Assembly (NCBI GenBank): GCA_022601645.1
Contig: JAJACH010000001.1
Span: forward strand, 434,001-498,000
Direction of reading: 5' to 3'
Origin: Chlamydiia bacterium
GTDB lineage: Bacteria; Chlamydiota; Chlamydiia; Chlamydiales; Simkaniaceae
Length of the DNA stretch: 64,000 nt
Positions 1 to 9,500 of the stretch are shown one piece after another (the stretch's first letter is position 1; each line of letters opens with the position of its first letter). The notes under the pieces were generated by a model. It searched no databases, had not been told where the DNA came from, and saw nothing but the letters and a program-made list of their open reading frames with translations. The position numbers and the translations under genes were made by a program.

Positions 1-449
1 GCTGGATCGGTTGCTTGGTCTGCGGCTAATCTTGCAGCATCTGCAGCAGCTTGGGCTGTTGCAACAGCCGTTTGAGAGGTTGTAATATGTTCAGTTGTAC
101 GAGCAAGTTTGTCTCGGCGTACAGCAATTTGTGCTAAAAGGACATCCGGTTGTCCGCCTTCGATTTTATCCATAATCCGACGGTAAAGCGTCCAGTCTTT
201 ACAAGCTCGAATGGCCTGTTCTCTAAATTGACCTAAAAAGGCACTATCGGCCATTTCAAAGAGATTATACGATAGAAAAAAGGCACCCATCATATACATC
301 GTGCCATACGATGCAGCAAAGAGAGCACCACCGATGCCAAGTGCTGCAAAAGCAACAATTGATACAGCTTGGATGATTCTGTTCTTCCAAAAATTATAAT
401 TTTGTGTGTCCAAGTTAGTTTGGACATCTAAATTGATTAAACTACTCAT
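1..449 (-). CDS. Inc-like membrane protein, cut by the window edge
   Basis: The minus-strand frame is open from an ATG at 447-449 to the edge of the window, giving about 149 residues with no stop, so the 3' end is missing. The N-terminus is polar. Residues about 25-60 form one long hydrophobic stretch with a small break, followed by a charged region and an Ala/Thr/Gln-rich helical segment that looks like coiled coil. A paired transmembrane hairpin followed by a helical tail is the hallmark of chlamydial inclusion-membrane (Inc) proteins. The next gene upstream (480-1283) has the same layout, so the two may be tandem paralogues. No enzymatic motif is visible. A TATAAT lies 11 nt before the ATG with no Shine-Dalgarno. 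The Inc assignment is inference from architecture only. Confidence 0.6.
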   Translation of the reverse strand, partial: MSSLINLDVQTNLDTQNYNFWKNRIIQAVSIVAFAALGIGGALFAASYGTMYMMGAFFLSYNLFEMADSAFLGQFREQAIRACKDWTLYRRIMDKIEGGQPDVLLAQIAVRRDKLARTTEHITTSQTAVATAQAAADAARLAADQATDP

Positions 450-479
450 AATAGTTGGGAATTATATAGAGAAGAGGGA

Positions 480-1283
480 TTAGGAGCTAGCAATAGTTAT
501 CGGAGAACTAAAAACCTCACGCGCGATACGTGCAATCGAAAAATCAAGAAGTTGCTGCTTAGTAAACTCTTGATTGGAAGCTGTAACTCTAAAGTATGGG
601 CCCCCGTTCACGTGATCATGGAGTTGAGCTCGTTCTCGCCAGGTCATGCGTGTTGAGTTACCCATATCAGACAAGGGAGTATGCGCAGTATGGGGAGTAG
701 AAAGGAGTTTTAAAAAATAGGCAGAACAAAGTTTTGATTTAAGCACAAAGTTTTCAGTGATGTTATGCGCTTCTACAACGTTTTCTAAATTCGTCCTGTC
801 AGCTAAAAGCTCCTGGGCACGGTTTTGTTGTGTTTCTGCACGCTCTTGCCAAACTAAAGCTCTTGCTATTAAAGGTTTTAAGTTCGCAAGGTCCTGTCCA
901 CTTGGTAACCTTTGATAGTTTACGCCCAATAGTGTAAGTGCTACCCGAATTTGGGGGGCAGACCAGCTTTCCATCTCAGTTAGTTTTTGACGAGTCGCAG
1001 TCAAGATATTAATATGAAACTGTGCCTCGGCAATTGCTCTCTTATGAGGCAAAATCATGTTATTTTCAAAAAAATCCGCACCAGATGTCAGACCCATCAA
1101 GATAATTGCTCCCGAGATAGGGCTTGCATAAAGCGTGCCGATCGTAGCGCCCACGACAAAGGCAACAGCTGCAATACGTTTTGCGACCATTAGCCACCTA
1201 TTTGAGGTTTCATATACCTCAAACTCAGAGATCCTAGTAGAAAGATTTTCATTCGTATAATGTTGTAATGATGTGGTTGCCAT
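480..1283 (-). CDS. Inc-like protein with bilobed hydrophobic domain
   Basis: This 267-residue protein has a polar N-terminus of about 28 residues. Two adjacent hydrophobic segments follow (about 31-53 and 55-70), then a long helical, charged C-terminal part. That is the bilobed hydrophobic pattern of chlamydial inclusion-membrane proteins, which are exported by type III secretion and expose both ends to the host cytosol. I recognise no enzyme motif or named family. It lies 30 bp upstream of a similarly built gene at 1-449, and the pair is probably co-transcribed or duplicated. A TATAAT followed by CCCC stands 10 nt before the ATG, which leaves almost no leader. The function and the host-membrane location are inferred. 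Confidence 0.6.
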   Translation of the reverse strand: MATTSLQHYTNENLSTRISEFEVYETSNRWLMVAKRIAAVAFVVGATIGTLYASPISGAIILMGLTSGADFFENNMILPHKRAIAEAQFHINILTATRQKLTEMESWSAPQIRVALTLLGVNYQRLPSGQDLANLKPLIARALVWQERAETQQNRAQELLADRTNLENVVEAHNITENFVLKSKLCSAYFLKLLSTPHTAHTPLSDMGNSTRMTWRERAQLHDHVNGGPYFRVTASNQEFTKQQLLDFSIARIAREVFSSPITIASS

Positions 1284-1323
1284 GATACTGGGGATTATAA
1301 AAGAAACAGCTTTTAAAAGTTAT

Positions 1324-1737
1324 TTAAATTAAATACTTTACACATGCTTTTTGCATCTTTAAAAATAAGGATTGAACGCCGTTTGACCGACTAGGCGATA
1401 GAGCTTCATAAATGCCAAGATCAAGTAAAAATTGAGGTTTTTGTTTGATCACAAGCTCAGGTGTTTCTCCACTGTAGGTAGTTGTCAATAAAAGAGCCAA
1501 TCCCTTTGAAATGAGGGCGTCAGAAAAGGTCTGAAAAAAAACTAAACCATCTTTAAATGAAGTCTTGAGATAGAGTTTGGATTGGCAGCCTTCTACGATT
1601 TCATCCTCTGAAAAGGAAGAAACAGGCAAAGACGTATGTTTGAGCCCGAATTCAATGATTTGTTTGTATTTTTCTTCAATAGTTAGGGGCGCAAAATCCG
1701 CTTTTAAGTTCTCTATTTTTTTTTCAAAGGTAGACAT
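1324..1737 (-). CDS. sufE: SufE-family sulfur acceptor
   Basis: SufE accepts persulfide sulfur from a SufS/NifS-type cysteine desulfurase and passes it to the Fe-S scaffold in the cytosol. The 137-residue protein starting at the ATG at 1737 matches family size. It carries the diagnostic Gly-Cys-Gln-Ser motif with Cys51, the same position as the acceptor cysteine of the E. coli protein as I recall it. An in-frame ATG at 1773 would add 12 residues, but it begins inside the infA -35 box, so the internal start is preferred. The gene is divergent from infA. A cysteine desulfurase lies far away at 51475-52521 and is a plausible partner. I am fairly sure of the family. Confidence 0.85.
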   Translation of the reverse strand: MSTFEKKIENLKADFAPLTIEEKYKQIIEFGLKHTSLPVSSFSEDEIVEGCQSKLYLKTSFKDGLVFFQTFSDALISKGLALLLTTTYSGETPELVIKQKPQFLLDLGIYEALSPSRSNGVQSLFLKMQKACVKYLI

Positions 1738-1772
1738 GCGCTCTATGGTAGGTAAAAACGTCATAAAAAGCA

Positions 1773-1800
1773 TTGACTTTTTAGGAAAATAGTTTATAGT
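1773..1800 (+). promoter_or_regulatory. Sigma-66/70-type promoter of infA
   Basis: TTGACT (1773-1778) and TATAGT (1795-1800) are separated by 16 bp. Transcription would begin near 1806-1808, only 7-9 nt before the infA ATG at 1815, so there is no room for a Shine-Dalgarno. The sequence match is clear; the start site is inferred. Confidence 0.65.
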
Positions 1801-1814
1801 CTTGTGACAAAATT

Positions 1815-2033
1815 ATGGCGAAAGAAGACACAATTCGATTAGAAGGCGCGGTGGAAGAACTCCTCCCAAATATGTCCTTCAAAGTTAAGCTAGAAAACGA
1901 AATGATCGTACTTGCCCACCTGTGTGGGAAAATGCGGTTAAGAAATATTAGAGTTCTGGTGGGTGACAGGGTCAGCGTTGAAATATCTCCCTATGATTTG
2001 TCTAAAGCACGTATTGTGTACAGGCATAGGTAA
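1815..2033 (+). CDS. infA: Translation initiation factor IF-1
   Basis: IF-1 binds the A site of the 30S subunit during initiation. The 72-residue product is exactly family length and is a single OB-fold: it opens with [11 protein letters not shown], has the central [13 protein letters not shown] segment and closes on a basic tail. It stands first in a run leading to tRNA-Thr, tuf, tRNA-Trp, secE and nusG, an arrangement I recall from Chlamydia. No Shine-Dalgarno precedes the ATG, and the promoter -10 box lies 14 nt upstream, so the mRNA is nearly leaderless. Confidence 0.97.
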   Translation: MAKEDTIRLEGAVEELLPNMSFKVKLENEMIVLAHLCGKMRLRNIRVLVGDRVSVEISPYDLSKARIVYRHR

Positions 2034-2098
2034 AGATTTGTTTGCGTTTTTTTCCCGAAGAGAGTATGCTCTACTGCATTCGAGCGCGGAGCTCAAGT

Positions 2099-2170
2099 GC
2101 CCAGATAGCTCAGAGGTAGAGCACTTGCATGGTAAGCAAGCGGTCGTAGGTTCAATTCCTATTCTGGGCA
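2099..2170 (+). tRNA. tRNA-Thr (anticodon GGT)
   Basis: A full cloverleaf folds here. The 7-bp acceptor stem pairs GCCCAGA with TCTGGGC, and the discriminator is A at 2170. The anticodon arm is CTTGC/GCAAG around the loop ATGGTAA, giving anticodon GGT (Thr). The T arm carries GGTTCAATTCC. CCA is not encoded. It stands between infA and tuf, as in Chlamydia. A TATGCT at 2065-2070 with TTTGCG 18 bp upstream could be its promoter, but that is weak. Confidence 0.95.
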
Positions 2171-2216
2171 AAACGAAAAATTTAACAACTATTTCTCAGC
2201 GGAGGTAACTTAAAAA

Positions 2217-3401
2217 ATGGCTAAGGAAGCATTCAAAAGAGACAAGCCACACGTAAATATTGGAACCATTGGCCACGTTGACCACGGAAAAACCACACTA
2301 ACAGCGGCGATCACAAAGCGCATGGCTGAAAAAGGTGGAGGCGATTTCCGCGACTACGAAACCATCGATAACTCTCCTGAAGAGAAGGCGCGTGGGATTA
2401 CTATCAACTCTAGCCACGTTGAATATGAAACAGACTCAAGGCACTACGCTCACGTAGACTGCCCAGGTCACGCCGACTACGTTAAAAACATGATTACAGG
2501 TGCGGCTCAGATGGACGGCTCAATTCTAGTTGTAGCTGCGACAGACGGCCCAATGCCTCAGACAAAGGAACACGTTCTTCTTGCTAAGCAGGTTGGCGTT
2601 CCTTCGATTGTGGTCTTCCTCAACAAAATGGACCAAATTGGTGCAGGGGACGAAGAGCTCGTTGATCTCGTAGAAATGGAAGTTGCAGAACTTCTTGAGG
2701 CAAACGGATTTGAAAACCCGAAGATTGTTCGTGGATCAGCCCTAAAATCATTAGAAGGCGATGCTACTTACACTGAATCTATCGACCAACTCATGTCGAC
2801 AGTAGATGAGTTTATCCCAACGCCTGCACGTGAAGTTGACAAACCATTCCTAATGCCGATTGAGGACGTGTTCTCAATCTCAGGACGTGGAACGGTTGTT
2901 ACTGGTCGTGTCGAGCGTGGAATGATTAAAACAAACGATAAAATTGAAATCGTTGGGCTTAGAGAAACAAGAGATACAGTTGCAACTGGTCTTGAAATGT
3001 TTAACAAGATTCTTGACGATGTAAGAGCTGGTGAGAACGTTGGTGTTCTCCTCCGCGGTGTCGACAAAAATGATGTTGAGCGTGGAATGGTCTTGGCAGC
3101 TCCAGGAACTTGTACTCCACACAAAAAATTCAAAGGAACTGTTTACGTTCTTAAGAAAGACGAAGGTGGACGTCATAAACCTTTCTTCTCTGGCTATCGC
3201 CCGCAATTCTTCTTCCGTACAACAGATGTTACTGGAACAGTAACTCTGCCTGAAGGAACTGAAATGGTTATGCCAGGAGATAACGTCGAACTAACTGGAG
3301 AGCTAATCGCCCCAGTAGCGATGGAAGAAGGTATGAGATTTGCAATCCGTGAAGGTGGAAGAACCATCGGTGCGGGTACTGTTACTCAAATTATTGAGTA
3401 A
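2217..3401 (+). CDS. tuf: Elongation factor Tu
   Basis: EF-Tu is the GTPase that delivers aminoacyl-tRNA to the ribosome. The 394-residue product has the usual length and motifs: the P-loop [12 protein letters not shown] near residues 18-29, the switch I RGITIN, the DCPGH G3 motif, and NKMD for guanine recognition. Domains 2 and 3 follow to the normal C-terminus. A strong GGAGGT Shine-Dalgarno precedes the ATG. The gene sits between tRNA-Thr and tRNA-Trp, and a terminator hairpin lies directly downstream. This is the only tuf copy in the window. Confidence 0.99.
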   Translation: MAKEAFKRDKPHVNIGTIGHVDHGKTTLTAAITKRMAEKGGGDFRDYETIDNSPEEKARGITINSSHVEYETDSRHYAHVDCPGHADYVKNMITGAAQMDGSILVVAATDGPMPQTKEHVLLAKQVGVPSIVVFLNKMDQIGAGDEELVDLVEMEVAELLEANGFENPKIVRGSALKSLEGDATYTESIDQLMSTVDEFIPTPAREVDKPFLMPIEDVFSISGRGTVVTGRVERGMIKTNDKIEIVGLRETRDTVATGLEMFNKILDDVRAGENVGVLLRGVDKNDVERGMVLAAPGTCTPHKKFKGTVYVLKKDEGGRHKPFFSGYRPQFFFRTTDVTGTVTLPEGTEMVMPGDNVELTGELIAPVAMEEGMRFAIREGGRTIGAGTVTQIIE

Positions 3402-3414
3402 TGAAAATAAATTA

Positions 3415-3452
3415 CGAGAGGTTAGGAGTAATCCTATCCTCTCGATTTTTTT
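3415..3452 (+). terminator. Intrinsic terminator after tuf, abutting tRNA-Trp
   Basis: A stem of CGAGAGG/CCTCTCG extends past one T-T mismatch by a further five pairs, with a GTAA loop (3415-3444). It is followed by A and seven T (3446-3452). The T run ends exactly at the first base of tRNA-Trp. Confidence 0.8.
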
Positions 3453-3525
3453 GGGTGTGTAGCTCAGTTGGTAGAGCATCGATCTCCAAAGTCGACGGTC
3501 GGGGGTTCGAATCCCTCCGCACTCG
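3453..3525 (+). tRNA. tRNA-Trp (anticodon CCA)
   Basis: A cloverleaf of 73 nt. The acceptor stem GGGTGTG pairs with CGCACTC (with G-T pairs), and the discriminator is G at 3525. The anticodon stem TCGAT/GTCGA encloses the loop CTCCAAA, giving anticodon CCA. The T loop is TTCGAAT. CCA is not encoded at the 3' end. It precedes secE, matching the chlamydial order. Its 5' end touches the T-tract of the tuf terminator, so no separate promoter fits between them. Confidence 0.95.
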
Positions 3526-3540
3526 AATAAAGGTAGGTTG

Positions 3541-3780
3541 ATGACTGCTATAAAAAAAATGATGGATAGCCAGAAAAAAGCTGAGAAAATCGGCTCGTTT
3601 TCGGCTCTTAAACAAGAACTAAAAAAAATCTCTTGGACCTCTAAAGAAGAATTGGTCACATGTGTCAAGATCGTCCTTGGCGCCATGTTCATTCTAGGTC
3701 TAGGAATCTATGCGGTGGATTTGTCACTTAGAGGCATATTAGAAGGAATTGGACGTGTCCTTCAATGGATTGGGCTATGA
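3541..3780 (+). CDS. secE: Preprotein translocase subunit SecE
   Basis: SecE is the small essential clamp subunit of the SecYEG channel in the inner membrane. The product has 79 residues. An amphipathic region ends in the family signature around KKISWTSKEELV, followed by one transmembrane segment (about residues 42-62). ATG 3541 is preferred over the TTG directly before it because an AAAGGTAGG Shine-Dalgarno precedes it. Its stop overlaps the nusG start as ATGA, so the two are translationally coupled. Confidence 0.93.
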   Translation: MTAIKKMMDSQKKAEKIGSFSALKQELKKISWTSKEELVTCVKIVLGAMFILGLGIYAVDLSLRGILEGIGRVLQWIGL

Positions 3781-4322
3781 GCGAAGCAAAATGGTATGTT
3801 CTACAAGTCATGTCAGGACTTGAGAAAAAGGTTAAAAAGGCACTCGAGGAGAATCGATCCTCTCACGGAATGCTTGAGCTCATTGAAGAGGTTCTCGTAC
3901 CCTCTGAAATGGTTGCTGAAGTTAAACGCGGAGAGCAAAAAGTCTCTGAAAAGAAGCTTTGGCCTGGCTATGCCCTAGTAAGAATGACTCTCACAGACGA
4001 TTCATGGCATTACATAAAAGATACAAATGGTGTCATCGATTTCATGGGAGGCGGTAAACCCGTAGCCCTATCAGAAAGCGAAGCACTCGAAATATTAAAC
4101 GAAATCGACGCTAAGAAAGACGAAGTTGTTCAAAAACACAAATTCCAAGTCGGCGATGAAGTAAAGATTACAGACGGCGTGTTTGTAAACTTTACTGGTA
4201 CCATCTTAGAAGTCTTCCACGATAAGGGAAGACTCTCAGTTATGGTATCCATTTTTGGACGCGACACGCGCGTTGACGATTTAGAGTTCTGGCAAGTCGA
4301 AGATGTACCAGTAGAAGGTTAA
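3777..4322 (+). CDS. nusG: Transcription termination/antitermination protein NusG
   Basis: NusG binds RNA polymerase through its N-terminal NGN domain and couples it to Rho or the ribosome through its C-terminal KOW domain. Both are visible: [15 protein letters not shown] begins the NGN domain, and [19 protein letters not shown] is the KOW motif. The length of 181 residues is normal. The start at 3777 overlaps the secE stop (ATGA); an ATG at 3765 would add four residues. secE-nusG-rplK is the usual bacterial order. Confidence 0.96.
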   Translation: MSEAKWYVLQVMSGLEKKVKKALEENRSSHGMLELIEEVLVPSEMVAEVKRGEQKVSEKKLWPGYALVRMTLTDDSWHYIKDTNGVIDFMGGGKPVALSESEALEILNEIDAKKDEVVQKHKFQVGDEVKITDGVFVNFTGTILEVFHDKGRLSVMVSIFGRDTRVDDLEFWQVEDVPVEG

Positions 4323-4327
4323 TAGAG

Positions 4328-4765
4328 ATGGCAAAGAAAAAATTAGATAAAGTCTTAAAACTGCAGATTCCAGCCGGAAAAGCTAATCCAGCTCCTCCTA
4401 TCGGTCCAGCACTTGGTGCGGCAGGCGTGAATATCATGGCCTTCTGTAAGGAATTTAATGCAAAAACTCAAGACAAGGCAGGAGATGTTCTCCCTGTAGA
4501 GATTTCAGTATACGTGGACAAAAGTTTCACGTTTATTACAAAACAACCTCCTCTGCCAAAACTCATACTAAAAGAACTTGGTATCCCAAAGGGATCAGGT
4601 GTTCCTAACAGAGATAAAGTAGGAAAACTGACTAAAGAACAAGTCATGAAAATTATCGAAGCTAAAAGACCTGATCTAAGAGTGACCTCTGACGAAGCTG
4701 CATACAATATTGTAGCAGGTACAGCACGCTCCATGGGTGTCGATACAGAAACGTGGAGTGCATAA
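4328..4765 (+). CDS. rplK: 50S ribosomal protein L11
   Basis: L11 forms the GTPase-associated centre on 23S rRNA with L10 and L7/L12. The product has 145 residues. The N-terminal proline-rich signature ([19 protein letters not shown]) and the C-terminal RNA-binding domain ending near ARSMGV are complete. It follows nusG by 5 bp and precedes rplA by 2 bp, inside the rplKAJL cluster. Confidence 0.98.
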   Translation: MAKKKLDKVLKLQIPAGKANPAPPIGPALGAAGVNIMAFCKEFNAKTQDKAGDVLPVEISVYVDKSFTFITKQPPLPKLILKELGIPKGSGVPNRDKVGKLTKEQVMKIIEAKRPDLRVTSDEAAYNIVAGTARSMGVDTETWSA

Positions 4766-4767
4766 AC

Positions 4768-5466
4768 ATGAGCAAGAAAAGTAAACGCTATAAAGAAGCT
4801 GTAAAGAATTTAGAAAGTGAAAAATCATACACGCTTGAACAAGCTGTAGAATTATTACAAAATGCAGCTCCTGTCAAATTCGACCAATCTGTTGAGATAA
4901 ACATTGTAACTGGTGTCGACCCAAAGAAATCAGATCAACAGGTTAGATCGACTGTGACTCTGCCACACGGAACAGGTAAAGCTCTTAGAGTCGTCGCAGT
5001 TTGTAAAGGCGACTCAGAAAATGAAGCTAAAGAAGCTGGAGCTGATGAGGTTGGCGTTGAGCTGATTGAAAAAATTAAAGGTGGATGGACCGATTTTGAC
5101 GTTCTTGTTGCCACACCAGACATGATGAGAGAAATTGGTAAACTCGGTAAAGTCTTAGGACCTAGAGGTCTCATGCCAACTCCAAAGGCTGGAACTGTGA
5201 CTAAAGACATCGGTAAAGCCATCTTAGAAGTTAAAAAAGGTAAAGTTGAATTCAAAGTCGACAAGGCTGCTGTAATCAACAATATGGTAGGAAAACTATC
5301 ATTTAAAGCTGGGCAAATCGTTGAAAATGTCAAAAGTCTTTTAGAAGCGATTGTACGCGCAAAGCCTGCTACGGCAAAAGGCGCTTACATTAAAGCTCTC
5401 TATTTGTCTTCAACGATGGGTCCTGGGTTAAAACTTGATCTAAACACAGTTACGCAAGGTGCATAA
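4768..5466 (+). CDS. rplA: 50S ribosomal protein L1
   Basis: L1 binds the E-site stalk of 23S rRNA and in many bacteria represses its own operon. The product has 232 residues from ATG 4768, two bases after the rplK stop. An in-frame ATG at 4753 lies inside rplK and is less likely. The L1 signature around [20 protein letters not shown] is intact. The stop is immediately followed by the rplJ ATG. Confidence 0.98.
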   Translation: MSKKSKRYKEAVKNLESEKSYTLEQAVELLQNAAPVKFDQSVEINIVTGVDPKKSDQQVRSTVTLPHGTGKALRVVAVCKGDSENEAKEAGADEVGVELIEKIKGGWTDFDVLVATPDMMREIGKLGKVLGPRGLMPTPKAGTVTKDIGKAILEVKKGKVEFKVDKAAVINNMVGKLSFKAGQIVENVKSLLEAIVRAKPATAKGAYIKALYLSSTMGPGLKLDLNTVTQGA

Positions 5467-5982
5467 ATGAGAAAGGAAAAGCAATTTCTATTAGATCAGA
5501 TTAAAAGCGAGATTGATGATTCAAACGCCATGGTCATGATGAGCTATCAAAACCTTGGCCCGAATGCAACCTTTGAGCTGAGAGATCAGATTCGTAAAGC
5601 GGGCGGTCACATGACTGTCGTTAAAAAAAGAGTTTTCGTAAAAGCATTGGAAGCTGCGGGTGTAGCTGTTGATGGTGTGGAACTATCCGGCCATTTAGCA
5701 ATCATTTATACAGGTGAAGACACCGTAGCCCCTACAAAAGCCGTTTTCAAGTTTAGTACTGAGAATGCAGAAACACTTAGCGTTCTCGGTGGACATTTTG
5801 ATGGGAAAGTTGCAACACCAGCCGATGTTGAAGCCCTATCAAAACTTCCATCACAAGACGAAATGCGTGCACAGTTCCTAGGAATTCTAGAAGCGCCAAT
5901 GTCACAAACATTGGCTGTATTCGAAGCCCTACTAACAAGTGTTCCGCATGCGCTTGAAAATAAGGCTGAAAAAGATTCATAA
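5467..5982 (+). CDS. rplJ: 50S ribosomal protein L10
   Basis: L10 anchors L7/L12 dimers to the ribosome. The 171-residue protein shows the N-terminal family pattern (REKQFLLDQIKSEI, then LRDQIRKAGGHMTVVKKRV) and a helical C-terminal tail that binds L7/L12. It starts on the base after the rplA stop, with no spacer. The position between rplA and rplL is canonical. Confidence 0.96.
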   Translation: MRKEKQFLLDQIKSEIDDSNAMVMMSYQNLGPNATFELRDQIRKAGGHMTVVKKRVFVKALEAAGVAVDGVELSGHLAIIYTGEDTVAPTKAVFKFSTENAETLSVLGGHFDGKVATPADVEALSKLPSQDEMRAQFLGILEAPMSQTLAVFEALLTSVPHALENKAEKDS

Positions 5983-6001
5983 ACATATTTGAGGTATAGA
6001 A

Positions 6002-6397
6002 GTGAGTGAAGAGAAAATCCAAAAACTAGTTGATGAGCTAAGTCAAATGACAGTGCTCGATATGTCAAAACTTAAGAAGGCTCTAGAAGATGCTTGGGAC
6101 GTTAAAGCTGCTGCTGGTGCGCCAATGATGATGGCTGCTCCTGCTGGCGGAGACGCTGGTGCTGCTGCTGAAGAAGCAACAGACTTCCAAGTTATTCTAG
6201 ATGAGTTCCCAGCTGATAAAAAGATTGGCGTGATTAAAATCGTTCGCGAAGTCACAGGTCTTGGTCTAAAAGAAGCGAAAGAACTTGTTGAGTCAGCTCC
6301 AAAAGCAATTAGCGAATCAGCTCCTAAGTCAGAAGCTGATGAGATTAAGAAAAAGCTTGAAGAGACAGGCGCAAAAGTTACGCTCAAAGGCCTTTAA
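6002..6397 (+). CDS. rplL: 50S ribosomal protein L7/L12
   Basis: The stalk protein that recruits translational GTPases. The product has 131 residues: an N-terminal dimerisation helix, an Ala/Gly-rich hinge (about 38-55), then the globular domain with the signature [19 protein letters not shown]. The start is GTG at 6002 with GAGGT about 8 nt upstream; no ATG fits. Two hairpins lie between this gene and rpoB. Confidence 0.97.
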   Translation: MSEEKIQKLVDELSQMTVLDMSKLKKALEDAWDVKAAAGAPMMMAAPAGGDAGAAAEEATDFQVILDEFPADKKIGVIKIVREVTGLGLKEAKELVESAPKAISESAPKSEADEIKKKLEETGAKVTLKGL

Positions 6398-6406
6398 TAT
6401 TTTGGC

Positions 6407-6464
6407 TGGCTCACTTTAGAGCCAATAGTTTAAAGCAGAACCCTGAGTTTATGGGGTTCTGCTT
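6407..6464 (+). promoter_or_regulatory. Two RNA hairpins between rplL and rpoB
   Basis: The first stem is TGGCTC/GAGCCA (6407-6424). The second is an 11-bp perfect stem, AAGCAGAACCC/GGGTTCTGCTT (6433-6464), with a 10-nt loop. Neither is followed by a T run, so attenuation or RNase III-type processing of the rplL-rpoB transcript is more likely than full termination. In E. coli this intergenic region is an attenuator and processing site; the function here is inferred. Confidence 0.6.
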
Positions 6465-6502
6465 GCTGCATATTTAAATTTAGCATGATCGGAGAGAAGT
6501 AT

Positions 6503-9500
6503 ATGCTCAAAAAACCCCCTCAGAGGGTTAGCAATAGCGAAATCGATGAGATCATTGATCTCCCGAACCTTATTGAAGTCCAGTTAAAATCCTTTGCTCA
6601 GTTTGTTCAGGATGACAAACTAGCGCACGAAAGAGAATTCACAGGACTCGAAGAAGTCTTTAGGGAAATTTTCCCCATCAAATCTTACGATGAAAAGACA
6701 GTCTTAGAGTACCTATCCTATTCACTGGGCGTACCGAAGTACTCTCCCGAAGAATGCATTCGTCGTGGAATTACCTTCAATGTCACTTTGAAAGTTAAAT
6801 TCCGCTTAACAGATGAAACAGGTATCAAAGAAGAAGAAGTCTACATGGGAACAATTCCCATCATGACTAAGCATGGTACCTTCATCATCAATGGTGCAGA
6901 ACGTGTTATCGTCTCTCAACTCCACAGATCTCCAGGTATTGCCTTTGAGACAGAGAAGCACTCCAAAGGAATTCAGCTCTACTCTTTCCGCATCATTCCT
7001 TATCGCGGCTCATGGTTAGAGGCATCTTTTGACATCAATGATATGATTTTTATCTATGTTGATCGGAAAAAAAGACGCAGGAAAGTTCTTGCAACCTCCT
7101 TTATTCGAACACTAGGTTATTCCTCTGATTCTGATATTTTGGAAGAATTTTTCAGCACAAGACGCATCAAACTTAAATCAGAAAAAGACTTTAGCAAACT
7201 CGTAGGCTCTATTCTTGCAGAAGATGTAGTCGGTGAAGATGGAAGCATTGTCTTTGGTAAAGCATCTGAAAAACTTACTACTGCTATGTTAAAGCGTATG
7301 CATGATGCTGGCATTTCTAACTTAAGAATTGCAGAAGATGCGGATGAAACGCATCCAATCATCAAAATGCTCGCGAAAGATCCAACGGACTCTTATGAAT
7401 CTGCTTTGAAAGAATTCTATCGAAAAATTCGCCCAGGTGAACCTGCAACTCTCTCCAACGCTCGTTCAGCAATGATGCGACTTTTCTTTGATCCAAAACG
7501 CTATAATTTAGGAAAAGTTGGTCGTTATAAGCTTAACACGAAATTAGGTGTTGAGATCACTGATGAAGAACTAGAGCATGTCACTTTGAAAAAAGAGGAC
7601 ATTGTCGAATCATTAAAGTATCTCATCGCACTCAAACGCGGTAAAGATACAGCGTATGTAGATGATATCGATCACCTTGGAAATCGACGCGTTCGCTCAG
7701 TTGGTGAACTGATTCAAAACCAGTGCCGTATTGGCCTCGCTAGAATGGAAAAAATCATTAAAGAGAGAATGAACCTCTTTGATTTTTCATCAGATACATT
7801 GACTCCTGGAAAATTAGTATCCGCTAAAGGCTTAGCCGGAGTGCTGAAAGACTTCTTTGGAAGATCTCAGCTCTCTCAGTTCATGGATCAGACTAACCCA
7901 GTTGCTGAGTTGACTCATAAACGTCGTCTTTCTTCTTTAGGACCAGGTGGTCTTAACCGTGAAAGAGCCGGTTTTGAAGTGCGTGATGTTCACTCAAGTC
8001 ACTATGGACGTGTTTGTCCTATTGAGACACCGGAAGGACCAAATATTGGTCTTATCACTTCTCTCTCATCTTACGCCAAGATTAATGAATTTGGATTTAT
8101 TGAAACACCTTATCTGATCGTAAGAGATGGCGTTGTCACTGAAGAAATTGAATACATGACAGCTGACCAAGAAGAGCAGTGTGTCATTGCACAGGCTTCA
8201 GCCGTTTTAGATGAAGTGAACATGTTTGCTGAAGAAATCTGCTGGGCTCGCTATCGCGGTGAACCTCTTAAGATTGAGACGGAAAAAGTTACGCACATGG
8301 ATGTTTCATCAAGACAGCTCGTCTCGGTTGTAACAGGTCTCATTCCTTTCTTGGAACACGATGATGCGAACCGGGCACTTATGGGCTCGAACATGCAACG
8401 CCAAGCTGTACCCTTGCTCATTCCACAAGCACCCGTTGTAGGAACTGGACTCGAATCCCGCATTGCTCGTGACTCTGGTGCTGTAATTGTAGCAGAAGAA
8501 GATGGAACCATCGAGTATGTTGACGGTTTCAGAATCGTTGTTGCTCCTAAGCACAACCCCATGGAAAAGAAGACTTATCAACTCAACAAGTTTATGCGTT
8601 CAAATGCTGGTACTTGCTTGAATCAGACACCTCTTTGTTACGTTGGAGCCAAGATCTTAGCAGGGGACATCCTAGCTGATGGTCCTGCTACAGATAAAGG
8701 TGAGGTTGCTTTAGGAAAGAACGTTCTTGTCGCCTTTATGCCATGGTGTGGTTATAACTACGAAGATGCGATCATCATTTCTGAGAAGTTAATTAAGGAA
8801 GACACATACACTTCTATCTACTTAGAAGAGTTTGAGTTGACTGCAAGAGACACAAAACTTGGAAAAGAAGAGATCACAAAAGATATTCCGAATGTTTCTG
8901 AAGAAGCTCTCGCTGATTTAGGCGAAGATGGAATTATTCGTATCGGTGCCGAAGTCCAACCTGAAGATATTTTAGTTGGGAAAATTACACCTAAATCTGA
9001 AACTGAATTATCTCCTGAAGAAAGGCTCTTAAGAGCAATCTTTGGTGAAAAGGCTGCTGATGTAAAAGACGCTTCACTAACAGCTCCTCCAGGAACTGAG
9101 GGTGTTGTCATGGATGTTAAGGTCTTTTCTAGACGAGATCGTCTATCAAAGACAGATGATGAACTCGTAGAAGAAGCAACGCGGATTAAGGATATTCATA
9201 AAGAGTATAAGGAAAAAGAAACAGACCTTCTCATGCAATATCATGAGAAACTTGGTGCTCTCCTTCTCAATGAAGCTGCTCCAGATCCAATCTTACACCG
9301 AATTACTGGAGATGCAATTGTCAAGGAAGGACAGTCTTTCTCACAAGACCTCATTGAGTACTTAGAAGCTGAAAACCCAGACGTCTTAATCATTCCAGAC
9401 AATGAGATCTATAACACGTTCAAGCAAGTCGTTCGAGAGCACTCGATCGAACTTGAAAAGCTTAGAATGGAGCACAAGTCTGAAATTGAATACATGCGTA

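Noticed and set aside
2041-2070. Promoter for tRNA-Thr
   Set aside because: TATGCT with TTTGCG 18 bp upstream is too poor a match to list as a separate feature; co-transcription from the infA promoter is as likely.
2768-3243. Several long open frames inside tuf on both strands
   Set aside because: They are antisense or out-of-frame shadows of the conserved EF-Tu sequence, with no ribosome sites and unnatural composition.
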